7,301 bases of DNA from Candidatus Gallibacteroides avistercoris (GTDB lineage Bacteria > Bacteroidota > Bacteroidia > Bacteroidales > CHK158-818), in NCBI GenBank assembly GCA_018714665.1, contig DVNA01000156.1, forward strand, positions 1-7,301. Reading direction: 5' to 3'. The notes under the pieces are model-generated. The model was not told the DNA's origin. It worked only from the letters and a program-made list of their open reading frames with translations, and made no database searches. Of this stretch, positions 1 to 5,906 are shown one piece after another; position 1 is the stretch's first letter; each line of letters starts with the position of its first letter. Made by a program: the position numbers and the translations under genes.

Positions 1-1
1 G

Positions 2-826
2 ATGGATCCGCTGGCCGAACTGGTAAAAATAGAGCCCAAAGCTATCGGCGTGGGACAATACCAACACGACGTATCCCAAAGCCTGCTTCAAAAATCGCTT
101 GACCAAACGGTAGAAAGCTGTGTAAACCTGGTCGGGGTAAACGTCAATACCGCAAGCAAGTACCTTCTGACATATATATCGGGATTAGGGCCTCAACTGG
201 CTCAAAACATCATCGAATACCGGGAAAAATACGGGGCATTCAAAAACCGCCGGGAGCTTCTCCATGTTCCGCGTATGGGGGCGAAAGCATTTGAGCAGTG
301 CGCCGGATTTCTACGGATACCCGATTCGGACAATCCGCTGGACAACTCGGCAGTACATCCCGACAGTTATCCGGTAGTAGAACAGATGGCTCGCGACCTG
401 GGTGTGTCCATCGAAACGTTGATACAAGACAAAGCCTTGAAAAAATCCCTGCAATTAGAAAAATACATCAGCGACAACATCGGAATGCCCACCCTGACCG
501 ACATCATGAACGAGCTGGACAAACCGGGCAACGACCCGCGGAAAACAGCCAAAGTTTTCTCCTTCGACCCCCATATCAAAACCATCGACGACCTTACCGT
601 AGGCATGATACTACCGGGCATCGTTACCAACATTACCCAGTTCGGTTGTTTTGTGGATATAGGTATCAAAGAAAACGGGCTGGTACACATTTCGCAACTG
701 GCAGACCGATTTGTCTCCGATCCCTCTGAGGTGGTCCATATACACGAACAGGTAAAAGTCAAGGTAATCGACATAGACATTCCTCGAAAACGCATACAAC
801 TTTCATTAAAAGAGGTAGATAAATGA
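2..826 (+). CDS. tex: Tex-family RNA-binding transcription accessory protein, C-terminal part (5' end outside window)
   Basis: This is the last 274 residues of a Tex protein. Full-length members are usually over 700 residues, so the first visible Met is internal and the gene starts to the left of the window. The stretch ELVKIEPKAIGVGQYQHDV near the left edge is a hallmark of the family. After it comes a helix-hairpin-helix region (about residues 45-108, with NVNTAS, GLGPQLAQNII and the second hairpin VPRMGAKAFEQCAGFLRI). A C-terminal S1 RNA-binding domain follows (about residues 196-272, GMILPGIVTNITQFGCFVDIG then GLVHISQL). Tex is known as a cytoplasmic nucleic-acid-binding protein linked to transcription; its exact role in Bacteroidota is not shown here. 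The N-terminal Tex and YqgF-like domains lie outside the window. The stop codon overlaps the next start as ATGA, suggesting translational coupling. Identity is very secure. Confidence 0.95.
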   Translation: MDPLAELVKIEPKAIGVGQYQHDVSQSLLQKSLDQTVESCVNLVGVNVNTASKYLLTYISGLGPQLAQNIIEYREKYGAFKNRRELLHVPRMGAKAFEQCAGFLRIPDSDNPLDNSAVHPDSYPVVEQMARDLGVSIETLIQDKALKKSLQLEKYISDNIGMPTLTDIMNELDKPGNDPRKTAKVFSFDPHIKTIDDLTVGMILPGIVTNITQFGCFVDIGIKENGLVHISQLADRFVSDPSEVVHIHEQVKVKVIDIDIPRKRIQLSLKEVDK

Positions 827-1197
827 ACAACGCAATCATTGGACTGGCATCGAACCGCAACGAAGGAGAAAACATTCTCCGTCAAACAATAGAAAAGTTG
901 AGCAGGGATTTCCGCTCAGCCATATTCTCAGATTGTTACCTAACCGACCCGGTAGGAAGCTGTTCCAAACGTATGTATTGGAATTGTACCGGAATCATCG
1001 AGACCGATCTTGAACAGGATACACTCAAAAACCTTTTCAAAACCATGGAAAGAGAAGCCGGCAGAATGTCCGACTGCAAGCAGACGGGCGACATCCCATT
1101 GGATATAGACATCGTCGTCTGGAACGACCGTGTCGTCCGTCCTCGCGACTGGGAGCAACCCTATTTCCAAACAGGATTAAAACAGCTTAAACAATAA
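823..1197 (+). CDS. folK: short, divergent 2-amino-4-hydroxy-6-hydroxymethyldihydropteridine diphosphokinase (HPPK/FolK)-like protein
   Basis: This 124-residue protein resembles HPPK, which transfers diphosphate from ATP to 6-hydroxymethyl-7,8-dihydropterin in folate synthesis. Visible family features are the N-terminal strand and loop (IIGLASNRNEGENILRQTIEKL; canonical GSN becomes ASN), TDPVG at 41-45 (canonical T/E-PxG), the helix with E76 and R81 (MEREAGRM), and the magnesium-binding Asp pair in PLDIDIVVWND (D94 and D96). Compared with E. coli HPPK (159 residues), the RWGPR segment before the Asp pair is replaced by KQTGDIP, and the C-terminal part with the conserved His and Arg residues is missing. 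Activity is therefore uncertain: it may be a divergent working enzyme, a second copy with another role, or a degenerate one. The start is set by the ATGA overlap with tex; a 4-base overlap indicates co-transcription. A strong terminator begins at its stop codon. The family assignment is good, the function moderate. Confidence 0.75.
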   Translation: MNNAIIGLASNRNEGENILRQTIEKLSRDFRSAIFSDCYLTDPVGSCSKRMYWNCTGIIETDLEQDTLKNLFKTMEREAGRMSDCKQTGDIPLDIDIVVWNDRVVRPRDWEQPYFQTGLKQLKQ

Positions 1198-1242
1198 AAA
1201 AAGACCGGACGAGAGAATGTTTTCTTCTCGTCCGGTCTTTTT
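1198..1242. terminator. bidirectional Rho-independent terminator shared by convergent transcription units
   Basis: A perfect 12-bp stem, GACCGGACGAGA at 1203-1214 against TCTCGTCCGGTC at 1226-1237, encloses an 11-nt loop. It is flanked by A5 at 1198-1202 and T5 at 1238-1242, which extend the pairing. Read rightward the hairpin is followed by a T run and sits directly after the folK-like stop. Read leftward it is also followed by T residues (A run at 1196-1202) and lies about 27 nt past the gamma-subunit stop. It can therefore end both units. Confidence 0.93.
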
Positions 1243-1268
1243 ATCCGCTTATATACGTTTTCCAGAAA

Positions 1269-1811
1269 CTATATTTTTTGAATTATTTCCATCCCCTTCA
1301 AAATGGCCTGTTCGTTCATTGGTATCAATTTGTGGTGACGTTCAGGCAGAGATTTCTTCAATCCTTTCAATACGTTTTCGAGCGAAACCATCGGTACAAT
1401 TTTCAACAACCCTCCCAACACAATCATGTTGAACGCCTTACTGTTCTGCATCTCGTTAGCCATATCCATGGCATCTATACGATACACCTGAATGTCTTTG
1501 CGAGAGGGGGCCTGATGTATACCGTATCCGTCATATATCAAAATACCTCCGGGTTTTACTTTGCTTTCGAATTTTTCAAGCGAAGGCTGATTCAGTATAA
1601 TGGCTATATCGAATGAGTTCAGCACAGGTGAACTGATTCTCTCGTCGCTCAGAATAACAGTTACGTTCGCCGTCCCTCCCCGCTGTTCAGGGCCATACGA
1701 GGGCATCCAGCTTACCTCTTTATTTTCCATCAACCCGGAATAGGCCAAAATCTTTCCCATCGAGAGAACTCCCTGTCCTCCGAATCCGGCTATAATGATC
1801 TCTTGTTTCAT
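1269..1811 (-). CDS. korC: 2-oxoacid:ferredoxin oxidoreductase, gamma subunit
   Basis: This 180-residue protein is the gamma subunit (pyruvate/ketoisovalerate oxidoreductase catalytic domain) of a four-subunit 2-oxoacid:acceptor oxidoreductase. The N-terminal IIIAGFGGQGVLSMGK (Gly-rich loop at 9-14) and the SYGPEQRGGTANV motif at 37-48 are diagnostic, and the length is usual for a stand-alone gamma subunit. In known members the gamma subunit helps form the CoA-binding side of the complex. The start at 1811 was chosen because the conserved domain begins at once (MKQEIIIAGFGG) and it lies 17 nt after the beta stop. The longer open frame to 1928 would overlap the beta gene and adds unconserved sequence. 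GAAAG before the ATG is a weak ribosome-binding site. It is the last gene of the operon, followed by the shared terminator at 1198-1242. The substrate cannot be read from this subunit. Confidence 0.92.
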   Translation of the reverse strand: MKQEIIIAGFGGQGVLSMGKILAYSGLMENKEVSWMPSYGPEQRGGTANVTVILSDERISSPVLNSFDIAIILNQPSLEKFESKVKPGGILIYDGYGIHQAPSRKDIQVYRIDAMDMANEMQNSKAFNMIVLGGLLKIVPMVSLENVLKGLKKSLPERHHKLIPMNEQAILKGMEIIQKI

Positions 1812-1828
1812 AATCTTTCGCTTAAATT

Positions 1829-2590
1829 TTATACGTTTTTCAGGTCTCCCAACGGATATTTGGCAAACATATTCTCTTCCATCCATTTGTTGGCCGCAGC
1901 AGGCGACATCTTCCACCCCGAGTTGCAAGTAGAAACAAATTCTACCAACGAAGTTCCTTTCTTGTTCATCGAGTTTTCAAACGCCTGACGCAAGGCTTTC
2001 TTGGCTTTTTTTACCGCAGCAGCCGTATGCACACTCTGGCGGGTAACATAACATGCTCCATCTAATTGGGCTACCAGATTGGATATTTTCAAGGGATAAC
2101 CGTTCAACTCTACATTCCGGCCATAAGGACAGGTAGCTGTAACCATGCCTTCAAGCGTGGTCGGCGCCATCTGTCCGCCAGTCATCCCATATATAGCATT
2201 GTTTACAAATACAATAGCAATATTTTCACCCCGATTGCAGGCATGGATGGTTTCGGCCGTACCGATAGCGGCCAGGTCTCCATCACCTTGATAGGTAAAT
2301 ACCATTTTGTCCGGATTAAGCCGCTTGATGGCTGTGGCAATGGCCGGAGCACGTCCATGGGCCGCTTCTTCCCAGTCAATATCTATATAATTGTATGCGA
2401 AAACGGCACAACCGACAGGGGCGATACCAATGGTTTTTTCTTCCATTCCCATCTCGTCGATAACCTCTGCAATCAACTTGTGAATTACGCCGTGACTGCA
2501 ACCAGGACAATAGTGCATCGGATTATCGTTCATTAAACGAGGTTTGTCGTAAACCAGGTTTTCGGGCTTTATTATTTCGTTTATATCCAT
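1829..2590 (-). CDS. korB: 2-oxoacid:ferredoxin oxidoreductase, beta (thiamine-pyrophosphate-binding) subunit
   Basis: This 253-residue protein carries the TPP site of the complex. Visible motifs are HYCPGCSHG at 26-34 (conserved CxxCxH segment), the PVGCAVF region at 58-64, HGRAPAIATAIK at 78-89, and the classic TPP/Mg motif GDGDLAAIG at 102-110 ending in VNN at 129-131, followed by YGMTGGQ. The length fits stand-alone beta subunits of 2-oxoglutarate or 2-oxoisovalerate ferredoxin oxidoreductases. It catalyses decarboxylation of the 2-oxoacid on TPP, with electrons passed to iron-sulfur centres. It is the third gene of the operon, 44 nt after the alpha gene and 17 nt before gamma. The leader before the ATG has an A8 run and AGAGAC, only a weak Shine-Dalgarno. 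Family is certain; which 2-oxoacid is preferred is open. Confidence 0.94.
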   Translation of the reverse strand: MDINEIIKPENLVYDKPRLMNDNPMHYCPGCSHGVIHKLIAEVIDEMGMEEKTIGIAPVGCAVFAYNYIDIDWEEAAHGRAPAIATAIKRLNPDKMVFTYQGDGDLAAIGTAETIHACNRGENIAIVFVNNAIYGMTGGQMAPTTLEGMVTATCPYGRNVELNGYPLKISNLVAQLDGACYVTRQSVHTAAAVKKAKKALRQAFENSMNKKGTSLVEFVSTCNSGWKMSPAAANKWMEENMFAKYPLGDLKNV

Positions 2591-2634
2591 AATGTCTCTT
2601 TTTTTTAGTGATTTGCTCTACAAAAAACCGCTAC

Positions 2635-3717
2635 TTATTGAATCAGTTTTTGTTTTATCGCATCCAGCACTTCATCGGGTGTAGGTACGATTCCACCCAA
2701 ACGGCCAAAATGTTCCACTTTTACCCGACCGTTAACGGCCAGACGGACATCTTCTACCATTTGTCCGGCATTCAACTCAACGGAAATCATTCCTTTTACC
2801 TTGTCAGCATACGAAGAGATAATTTCTTTGGGGAATGGCCAAAGGGTTATGGGACGCAACAAGCCGATTTTCAATCCTTCGGCAGAAGCCATTTCAATGG
2901 TTTTCTGACAAATTCGCGCCATAGATCCAAACGCCACAATCAGGTAATCGACATCTTGACAACCAATCTCTTCATAACGGACTTCCACTTTTTCTATCTC
3001 CCTGTATTTGGCCTGGAAACGGATGTTGTTTTCCTCCATTTTAGCCGGATCCAGTTCCAACGAGGTAATTACGTTGCGCTGACGACCGGCCGATTTTCCC
3101 TGAACGGCCCACGGCATTTGAGCACGAATCTCCTCTTCCGTTCTACGGGAACGGAACGGGAGCAGTACAACTTTTTCCATCATCTGACCGATGATACCGT
3201 CAGCCAGAATCATAGCAGGATTGCGATATTTAAAAGCCAAATCAAAACTTAATCCCACAAAATCAGCCATCTCCTGTACCGATGCAGGCGCCAACGTAAT
3301 CAGGCGATAGTCGCCGTGTCCGCCACCTTTTACGGCCTGAAAATAGTCGGCCTGACTCGGCTGGATGGTTCCCAGCCCGGGACCTCCACGCATAACGTTG
3401 ATAATCAAACACGGAAGTTCTGCTCCCGCAATATAGGAAATACCTTCTTGTTTCAAACTCACACCGGGACTGGACGAGGAGGTCATCACGGCTTTTCCCG
3501 TTCCGGCTCCACCATACACCATATTGATGGCAGCCACTTCGCTCTCGGCCTGCAATACCACCATTCCGGTCGTTTCCCACGGCTTCAATTCCATTAATGT
3601 CTCCATAATCTCCGATTGTGGAGTAATGGGATACCCGAAATAGCCATCGGCTCCGTAACGTACCGCAGCATGGGCAATGGCTTCGTTTCCCTTCATTAAC
3701 TTTACTTCTTCTGTCAT
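2635..3717 (-). CDS. korA: 2-oxoacid:ferredoxin oxidoreductase, alpha subunit (VorB/KorA type; often named 3-methyl-2-oxobutanoate dehydrogenase subunit VorB)
   Basis: This 360-residue protein is the alpha subunit, containing the pyrimidine-binding and transketolase C-terminal-like domains. The N-terminal KGNEAIAHAAVRYGADGYFGYPITPQSE places GYPITP at 28-33. Further motifs are QAESEVAAINM (56-66), TSSSSPG (79-85), the highly conserved RGGPGLGTIQPSQAD (110-124), and, in the C-terminal domain, LLRPITLWPFP and ELNAGQMVEDVR. The absence of a fused N-terminal gamma domain separates it from the roughly 600-residue two-subunit KorA type. With the three neighbouring genes it forms a heterotetramer converting a 2-oxoacid plus CoA to acyl-CoA, CO2 and reduced ferredoxin. 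Automatic annotation often calls this form VorB (branched-chain 2-oxoacids), while related operons are called 2-oxoglutarate oxidoreductase; I cannot decide from sequence. It lies 26 nt after the ferredoxin-subunit stop with no strong Shine-Dalgarno. Confidence 0.94.
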   Translation of the reverse strand: MTEEVKLMKGNEAIAHAAVRYGADGYFGYPITPQSEIMETLMELKPWETTGMVVLQAESEVAAINMVYGGAGTGKAVMTSSSSPGVSLKQEGISYIAGAELPCLIINVMRGGPGLGTIQPSQADYFQAVKGGGHGDYRLITLAPASVQEMADFVGLSFDLAFKYRNPAMILADGIIGQMMEKVVLLPFRSRRTEEEIRAQMPWAVQGKSAGRQRNVITSLELDPAKMEENNIRFQAKYREIEKVEVRYEEIGCQDVDYLIVAFGSMARICQKTIEMASAEGLKIGLLRPITLWPFPKEIISSYADKVKGMISVELNAGQMVEDVRLAVNGRVKVEHFGRLGGIVPTPDEVLDAIKQKLIQ

Positions 3718-3743
3718 ATCTGTGTTCTGTTTTTATACGGACT

Positions 3744-3971
3744 TTATAATTTCACTTTGTATATAGTAATACATCCATCGGGACATACATAGCCACAACT
3801 GGCACATCCGATACAATTATCCGGATTTTTCATATACACAAAATGGTAACCTTTGTTATTCACGTCTCTGCCATTCAGGGCCAAGACATCGGAGGGACAG
3901 GCAACCACGCACAATTCACAGCCTTTACATCGTTCTTCGTTAACGACCACAGCTCCTTTTATTTTTGCCAT
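3744..3971 (-). CDS. korD: 2-oxoacid:ferredoxin oxidoreductase, ferredoxin-like (delta) subunit with two [4Fe-4S] clusters
   Basis: This 75-residue 4Fe-4S dicluster protein has CKGCELCVVACP (C15, C18, C21, C25) and CIGCASCGYVCP (C53, C56, C59, C63). The final Cys of each cluster precedes Pro, as in bacterial ferredoxins. It is expected to pass electrons from the catalytic subunits to free ferredoxin. The open frame extends upstream to a Met at 4001, but the start at 3971 (MAKIKGAVVVNEERC) is preferred: it matches the usual N-terminus, and the longer form would begin inside the predicted promoter -7 element. It is the first gene of the four-gene operon, followed 26 nt later by the alpha subunit. 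AAAACAAGAT before the ATG gives no real Shine-Dalgarno, as is normal in Bacteroidota. Confidence 0.92.
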   Translation of the reverse strand: MAKIKGAVVVNEERCKGCELCVVACPSDVLALNGRDVNNKGYHFVYMKNPDNCIGCASCGYVCPDGCITIYKVKL

Positions 3972-3997
3972 ATCTTGTTTTGATTTTAAAATTCCGC

Positions 3998-4006
3998 ACA
4001 AAATTA
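3998..4006 (-). promoter_or_regulatory. predicted -7 promoter element of the 2-oxoacid:ferredoxin oxidoreductase operon
   Basis: Read on the minus strand this is TAATTTTGT, an exact match to the Bacteroidota -7 consensus TAnnTTTG followed by a pyrimidine. It lies about 27 nt upstream of the ferredoxin-subunit ATG, leaving a short leader of about 20 nt. No clear TTG appears at the -33 spacing, so the upstream element is weak or another factor may help. This is motif-based only. Confidence 0.6.
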
Positions 4007-4086
4007 TACTTTTTTCTTTTGAAAATCTACACCTGGCAGGTTAAATAATCGAATTATCCCATTTCTACAAAAAGACAAATACCGGT

Positions 4087-4118
4087 TTTGTTTTTTAACC
4101 AGAAAAGCTATAATTTCG
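4087..4118 (+). promoter_or_regulatory. predicted promoter of the RsmI-like methyltransferase gene
   Basis: TTTG at 4087-4090 is separated by 20 nt from TAATTTCG at 4111-4118. This matches the Bacteroidota -33/-7 arrangement with one mismatch in the -7 element (TTCG for TTTG). The likely transcript start is near 4125, giving a leader of about 18 nt before the ATG at 4143. Confidence 0.55.
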
Positions 4119-4142
4119 TTTCCTCAAAACAAACAGACACGT

Positions 4143-4847
4143 ATGCAAGCATCCTTATATTTAATTCCCGTAGCGTTGGGAGAAACGGAATTAGATCGCA
4201 TATTACCCTCATACAACAGAGAAATTATAGGCAAAATCCGTCACTTTATCGTAGAAAATGTCCGCACGGCACGCCGATTCCTGAAAAAGTCCAATCCGGA
4301 CATCGTCATAGACGAATTGACGTTTTACCCCCTGAATAAACATACCTCTCTTGAAAGTTTGTCGGATTATCTGACCCCGATAGAAAAAGGAGAACCGGTA
4401 GGTATCATATCCGAAGCCGGATGTCCGGCAATAGCCGACCCCGGAGCAGACGTGGTAGCCATGGCCCAACAAAAGGGGTACAACGTAGTCCCTCTCGTAG
4501 GGCCTTCATCTATCTTGCTGTCCCTGATGGCTTCCGGCTTTAACGGCCAGAGTTTCTCGTTTTGGGGGTATCTGCCCATCGACACCTCCGAGAAAATGAA
4601 AAGACTAAAACTGTTGGAACAGAGAATATACAACGAAAACCAAACCCAGATATTTATAGAGACGCCTTACAGGAATCACAAAACAATCGAGGATATGATT
4701 AAATATTGCCGGCCTCAAACACGTTTGTGTATCGCAGCAAACATTACTTGCGAAGACGAGTACATACGCACCCTTACCCTGCATGAGTGGCGCAAGGAAA
4801 AACTGGATCTACACAAAAAACCGTGCATATTTTTGCTATACAAATAA
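4143..4847 (+). CDS. SAM-dependent methyltransferase, tetrapyrrole methylase/RsmI-like family
   Basis: This 234-residue protein belongs to the tetrapyrrole-methylase fold and most resembles RsmI, which 2'-O-methylates C1402 of 16S rRNA. The best landmarks are GIISEAGCPAIADPG at 87-101 (RsmI has SDAGTPLISDPG), VVPLVGPSSILLSLMASGF at 115-133, and FSFWGYLP soon after. IETPYRNHKTIEDM is also typical of the family (ETPHR in RsmI). The N-terminus reads SLYLIPVALGET instead of LYVVATPIGN, and the protein is about 50 residues shorter than E. coli RsmI (286). It therefore looks like a distinct RsmI paralogue rather than RsmI itself. The substrate is unknown; rRNA is an inference from relatives. It has its own promoter, divergent from the oxidoreductase operon, and is followed 40 nt later by the MBL-fold gene. 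The start at 4143 is the first Met in frame with the conserved N-terminal strand. Confidence 0.85.
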   Translation: MQASLYLIPVALGETELDRILPSYNREIIGKIRHFIVENVRTARRFLKKSNPDIVIDELTFYPLNKHTSLESLSDYLTPIEKGEPVGIISEAGCPAIADPGADVVAMAQQKGYNVVPLVGPSSILLSLMASGFNGQSFSFWGYLPIDTSEKMKRLKLLEQRIYNENQTQIFIETPYRNHKTIEDMIKYCRPQTRLCIAANITCEDEYIRTLTLHEWRKEKLDLHKKPCIFLLYK

Positions 4848-4867
4848 AGCAAGCGATATACCTTTGC
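4832..4867 (+). promoter_or_regulatory. predicted promoter of the MBL-fold hydrolase gene
   Basis: TACCTTTGC at 4859-4867 matches TAnnTTTG plus pyrimidine exactly. A TTTG at 4832-4835 could serve as the -33 element, but its 23-nt spacing is longer than the usual 19-21. The site overlaps the 3' end of the methyltransferase gene. The likely start is near 4873, only about 15 nt before the ATG at 4888. Confidence 0.55.
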
Positions 4868-4887
4868 ACAGAAAAGAGACATATTGC

Positions 4888-5688
4888 ATGAATCTACGAT
4901 TTTTAAGCCTCGCCAGCGGCAGCAGCGGAAATTGTTATTACTTGGGGAATGAGCGCTACGGAATCCTGATCGATGCCGGAATCGGCATACGTACCATAAA
5001 AAAGAGATTGGGCGAAAACAACATTCCGCTTGAATCCATCCATGCTTTATTCATCACCCACGACCACGCCGACCACATCAAGGCGGCCGGTTGCTTAGGA
5101 GAGAAATACCATATTCCGGTTTACAGTACCGAACAGATACACGTCGGCATGAACCGCAATTACTGCATGAGAGAAAAAATCGTCTCGGCCAAGCGTATTA
5201 TCGAAAAAAACCGGCCGTTAACACTGCAAGATTTTATCATAACCCCTTTTGAGGTACCGCACGACGGTACTGACAACATCGGATATTTGATAGAATACAA
5301 TCGAAAAAAAATTGCCTTCTCGGCCGATCTCGGCTATATTCCGGAACAGGTAGCCGGTTACCTGAGACAGGCCGATTACCTGGTAATAGAGTCCAACTAC
5401 GACGAAGAGATGTTACGGCACGGCCCCTATCCGTACTACCTAAAACACCGCATCGCCAATAAGTACGGACACATGAACAACGCCGAGACAGCCGATTTCT
5501 TGGCTCACAACATTACCCCTCAATTAAAATACATTTTTCTTTGTCATTTGAGCAAAGAGAACAACCTTCCCGAACTGGCATACAAAACAGTCGAAAAACG
5601 GCTTTCGCAGGAAGGGATCGTTGTAGGGAAAGATGTACAATTGATAACGTTAGCACGGAACGCCCCAAGCCAAATATATGTTTTTTAA
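4888..5688 (+). CDS. MBL-fold metallo-hydrolase, YycJ/WalJ-like (probable nuclease)
   Basis: This 266-residue cytoplasmic metallo-beta-lactamase-fold protein begins with FLSLASGSSGNCYYLG, the typical YycJ-family N-terminus (SGSSGN at 10-15). Metal ligands are visible: D29, THDHADH at 57-63, H125 and D126 in VPHDGTDNIGY, and D147 in FSADLGY. The tail carries GHMNNAETADFL at 194-205 and CHLSKENN at 219-226, the latter closing the site with H220. No signal peptide is present. Some YycJ/WalJ homologues are reported as DNA exonucleases linked to mismatch repair, and others have been tied to the WalRK locus; the role here is inferred from family only. The start at 4888 was chosen because the conserved domain begins at residue 3 and the predicted promoter lies just upstream. 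The open frame extends back to 4783 inside the methyltransferase gene, but that part is unconserved. Confidence 0.88.
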   Translation: MNLRFLSLASGSSGNCYYLGNERYGILIDAGIGIRTIKKRLGENNIPLESIHALFITHDHADHIKAAGCLGEKYHIPVYSTEQIHVGMNRNYCMREKIVSAKRIIEKNRPLTLQDFIITPFEVPHDGTDNIGYLIEYNRKKIAFSADLGYIPEQVAGYLRQADYLVIESNYDEEMLRHGPYPYYLKHRIANKYGHMNNAETADFLAHNITPQLKYIFLCHLSKENNLPELAYKTVEKRLSQEGIVVGKDVQLITLARNAPSQIYVF

Positions 5689-5728
5689 CCGGCAGCTCAA
5701 ATTATTCCAATTTTTCGTTACAAAAAGA

Positions 5729-5759
5729 TTGCACTTTTCATAAAAAGCATTACCTTTGC
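5729..5759 (+). promoter_or_regulatory. predicted promoter of the tRNA-Lys gene
   Basis: TTG at 5729-5731 and TACCTTTGC at 5751-5759 are separated by 19 nt, an excellent match to the Bacteroidota TTG-N19-TAnnTTTG promoter. The expected start near 5766 leaves a 5' leader of about 14 nt before the mature tRNA at 5780. Confidence 0.75.
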
Positions 5760-5779
5760 AGCCGGATCGTGAAAGCGAT

Positions 5780-5852
5780 GACTTCGTAGCTCAGTTGGTA
5801 GAGCAAATGACTCTTAATCATTGGGCCGAGGGTTCGAGCCCCTCCGAGGTCA
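5780..5852 (+). tRNA. tRNA-Lys (anticodon CTT)
   Basis: A complete cloverleaf can be folded. The acceptor stem GACTTCG (5780-5786) pairs with CGAGGTC (5845-5851), with one G-U wobble. The D stem is GCTC/GAGC. The anticodon stem AATGA/TCATT (5806-5810 and 5818-5822) encloses the loop CTCTTAA, so the anticodon is CTT at 5813-5815 and reads AAG lysine codons. The variable loop is GGGCC, and the T arm is GAGGG-TTCGAGC-CCCTC at 5828-5844. The discriminator base is A5852. The 3' CCA is not encoded, so it must be added after transcription. The gene appears to be transcribed alone from its own promoter. Confidence 0.96.
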
Positions 5853-5857
5853 CAAAC

Positions 5858-5906
5858 AACAAGCCGTTGATTTCAAGATGTTAAACATCTACATCAACGG
5901 CTTGTT
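5858..5906 (+). terminator. long two-part hairpin directly after the tRNA, probable terminator
   Basis: A perfect 14-bp stem, AACAAGCCGTTGAT (5858-5871) with ATCAACGGCTTGTT (5893-5906), is topped by an inner 6-bp stem AGATGT/ACATCT (5876-5881 and 5885-5890). A small internal loop separates the two. It begins 6 nt after the tRNA 3' end, so it probably ends the tRNA transcript. The downstream T tract is weak (TTGTTTGTT), unlike a textbook terminator, so the role is likely but not certain. Confidence 0.65.

Noticed and set aside
367..885. 172-codon open frame on the minus strand opposite tex
   Set aside because: It lies fully across the conserved HhH/S1 part of tex and the folK-like start, has no recognisable motif and no promoter; it is a shadow of the real genes.
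1812..1928. Longer start for the gamma subunit
   Set aside because: The extra 39 residues overlap the beta gene and lack conservation; the family N-terminus begins at 1811.
2599..2606. Run of eight T (A8 in the beta-subunit leader) as a phase-variation tract
   Set aside because: It lies outside coding sequence, is short, and A-rich leaders are normal before Bacteroidota start codons.
2608..3252. 214-codon open frame on the plus strand opposite the alpha subunit
   Set aside because: It is antisense to a strongly conserved gene, its translation is low-complexity and motif-free, and no promoter or ribosome site supports it.
4783..4887. Longer start for the MBL-fold protein
   Set aside because: The extension lies mostly inside the methyltransferase gene and upstream of the predicted transcript start; the conserved SGSSGN region begins right after the Met at 4888.
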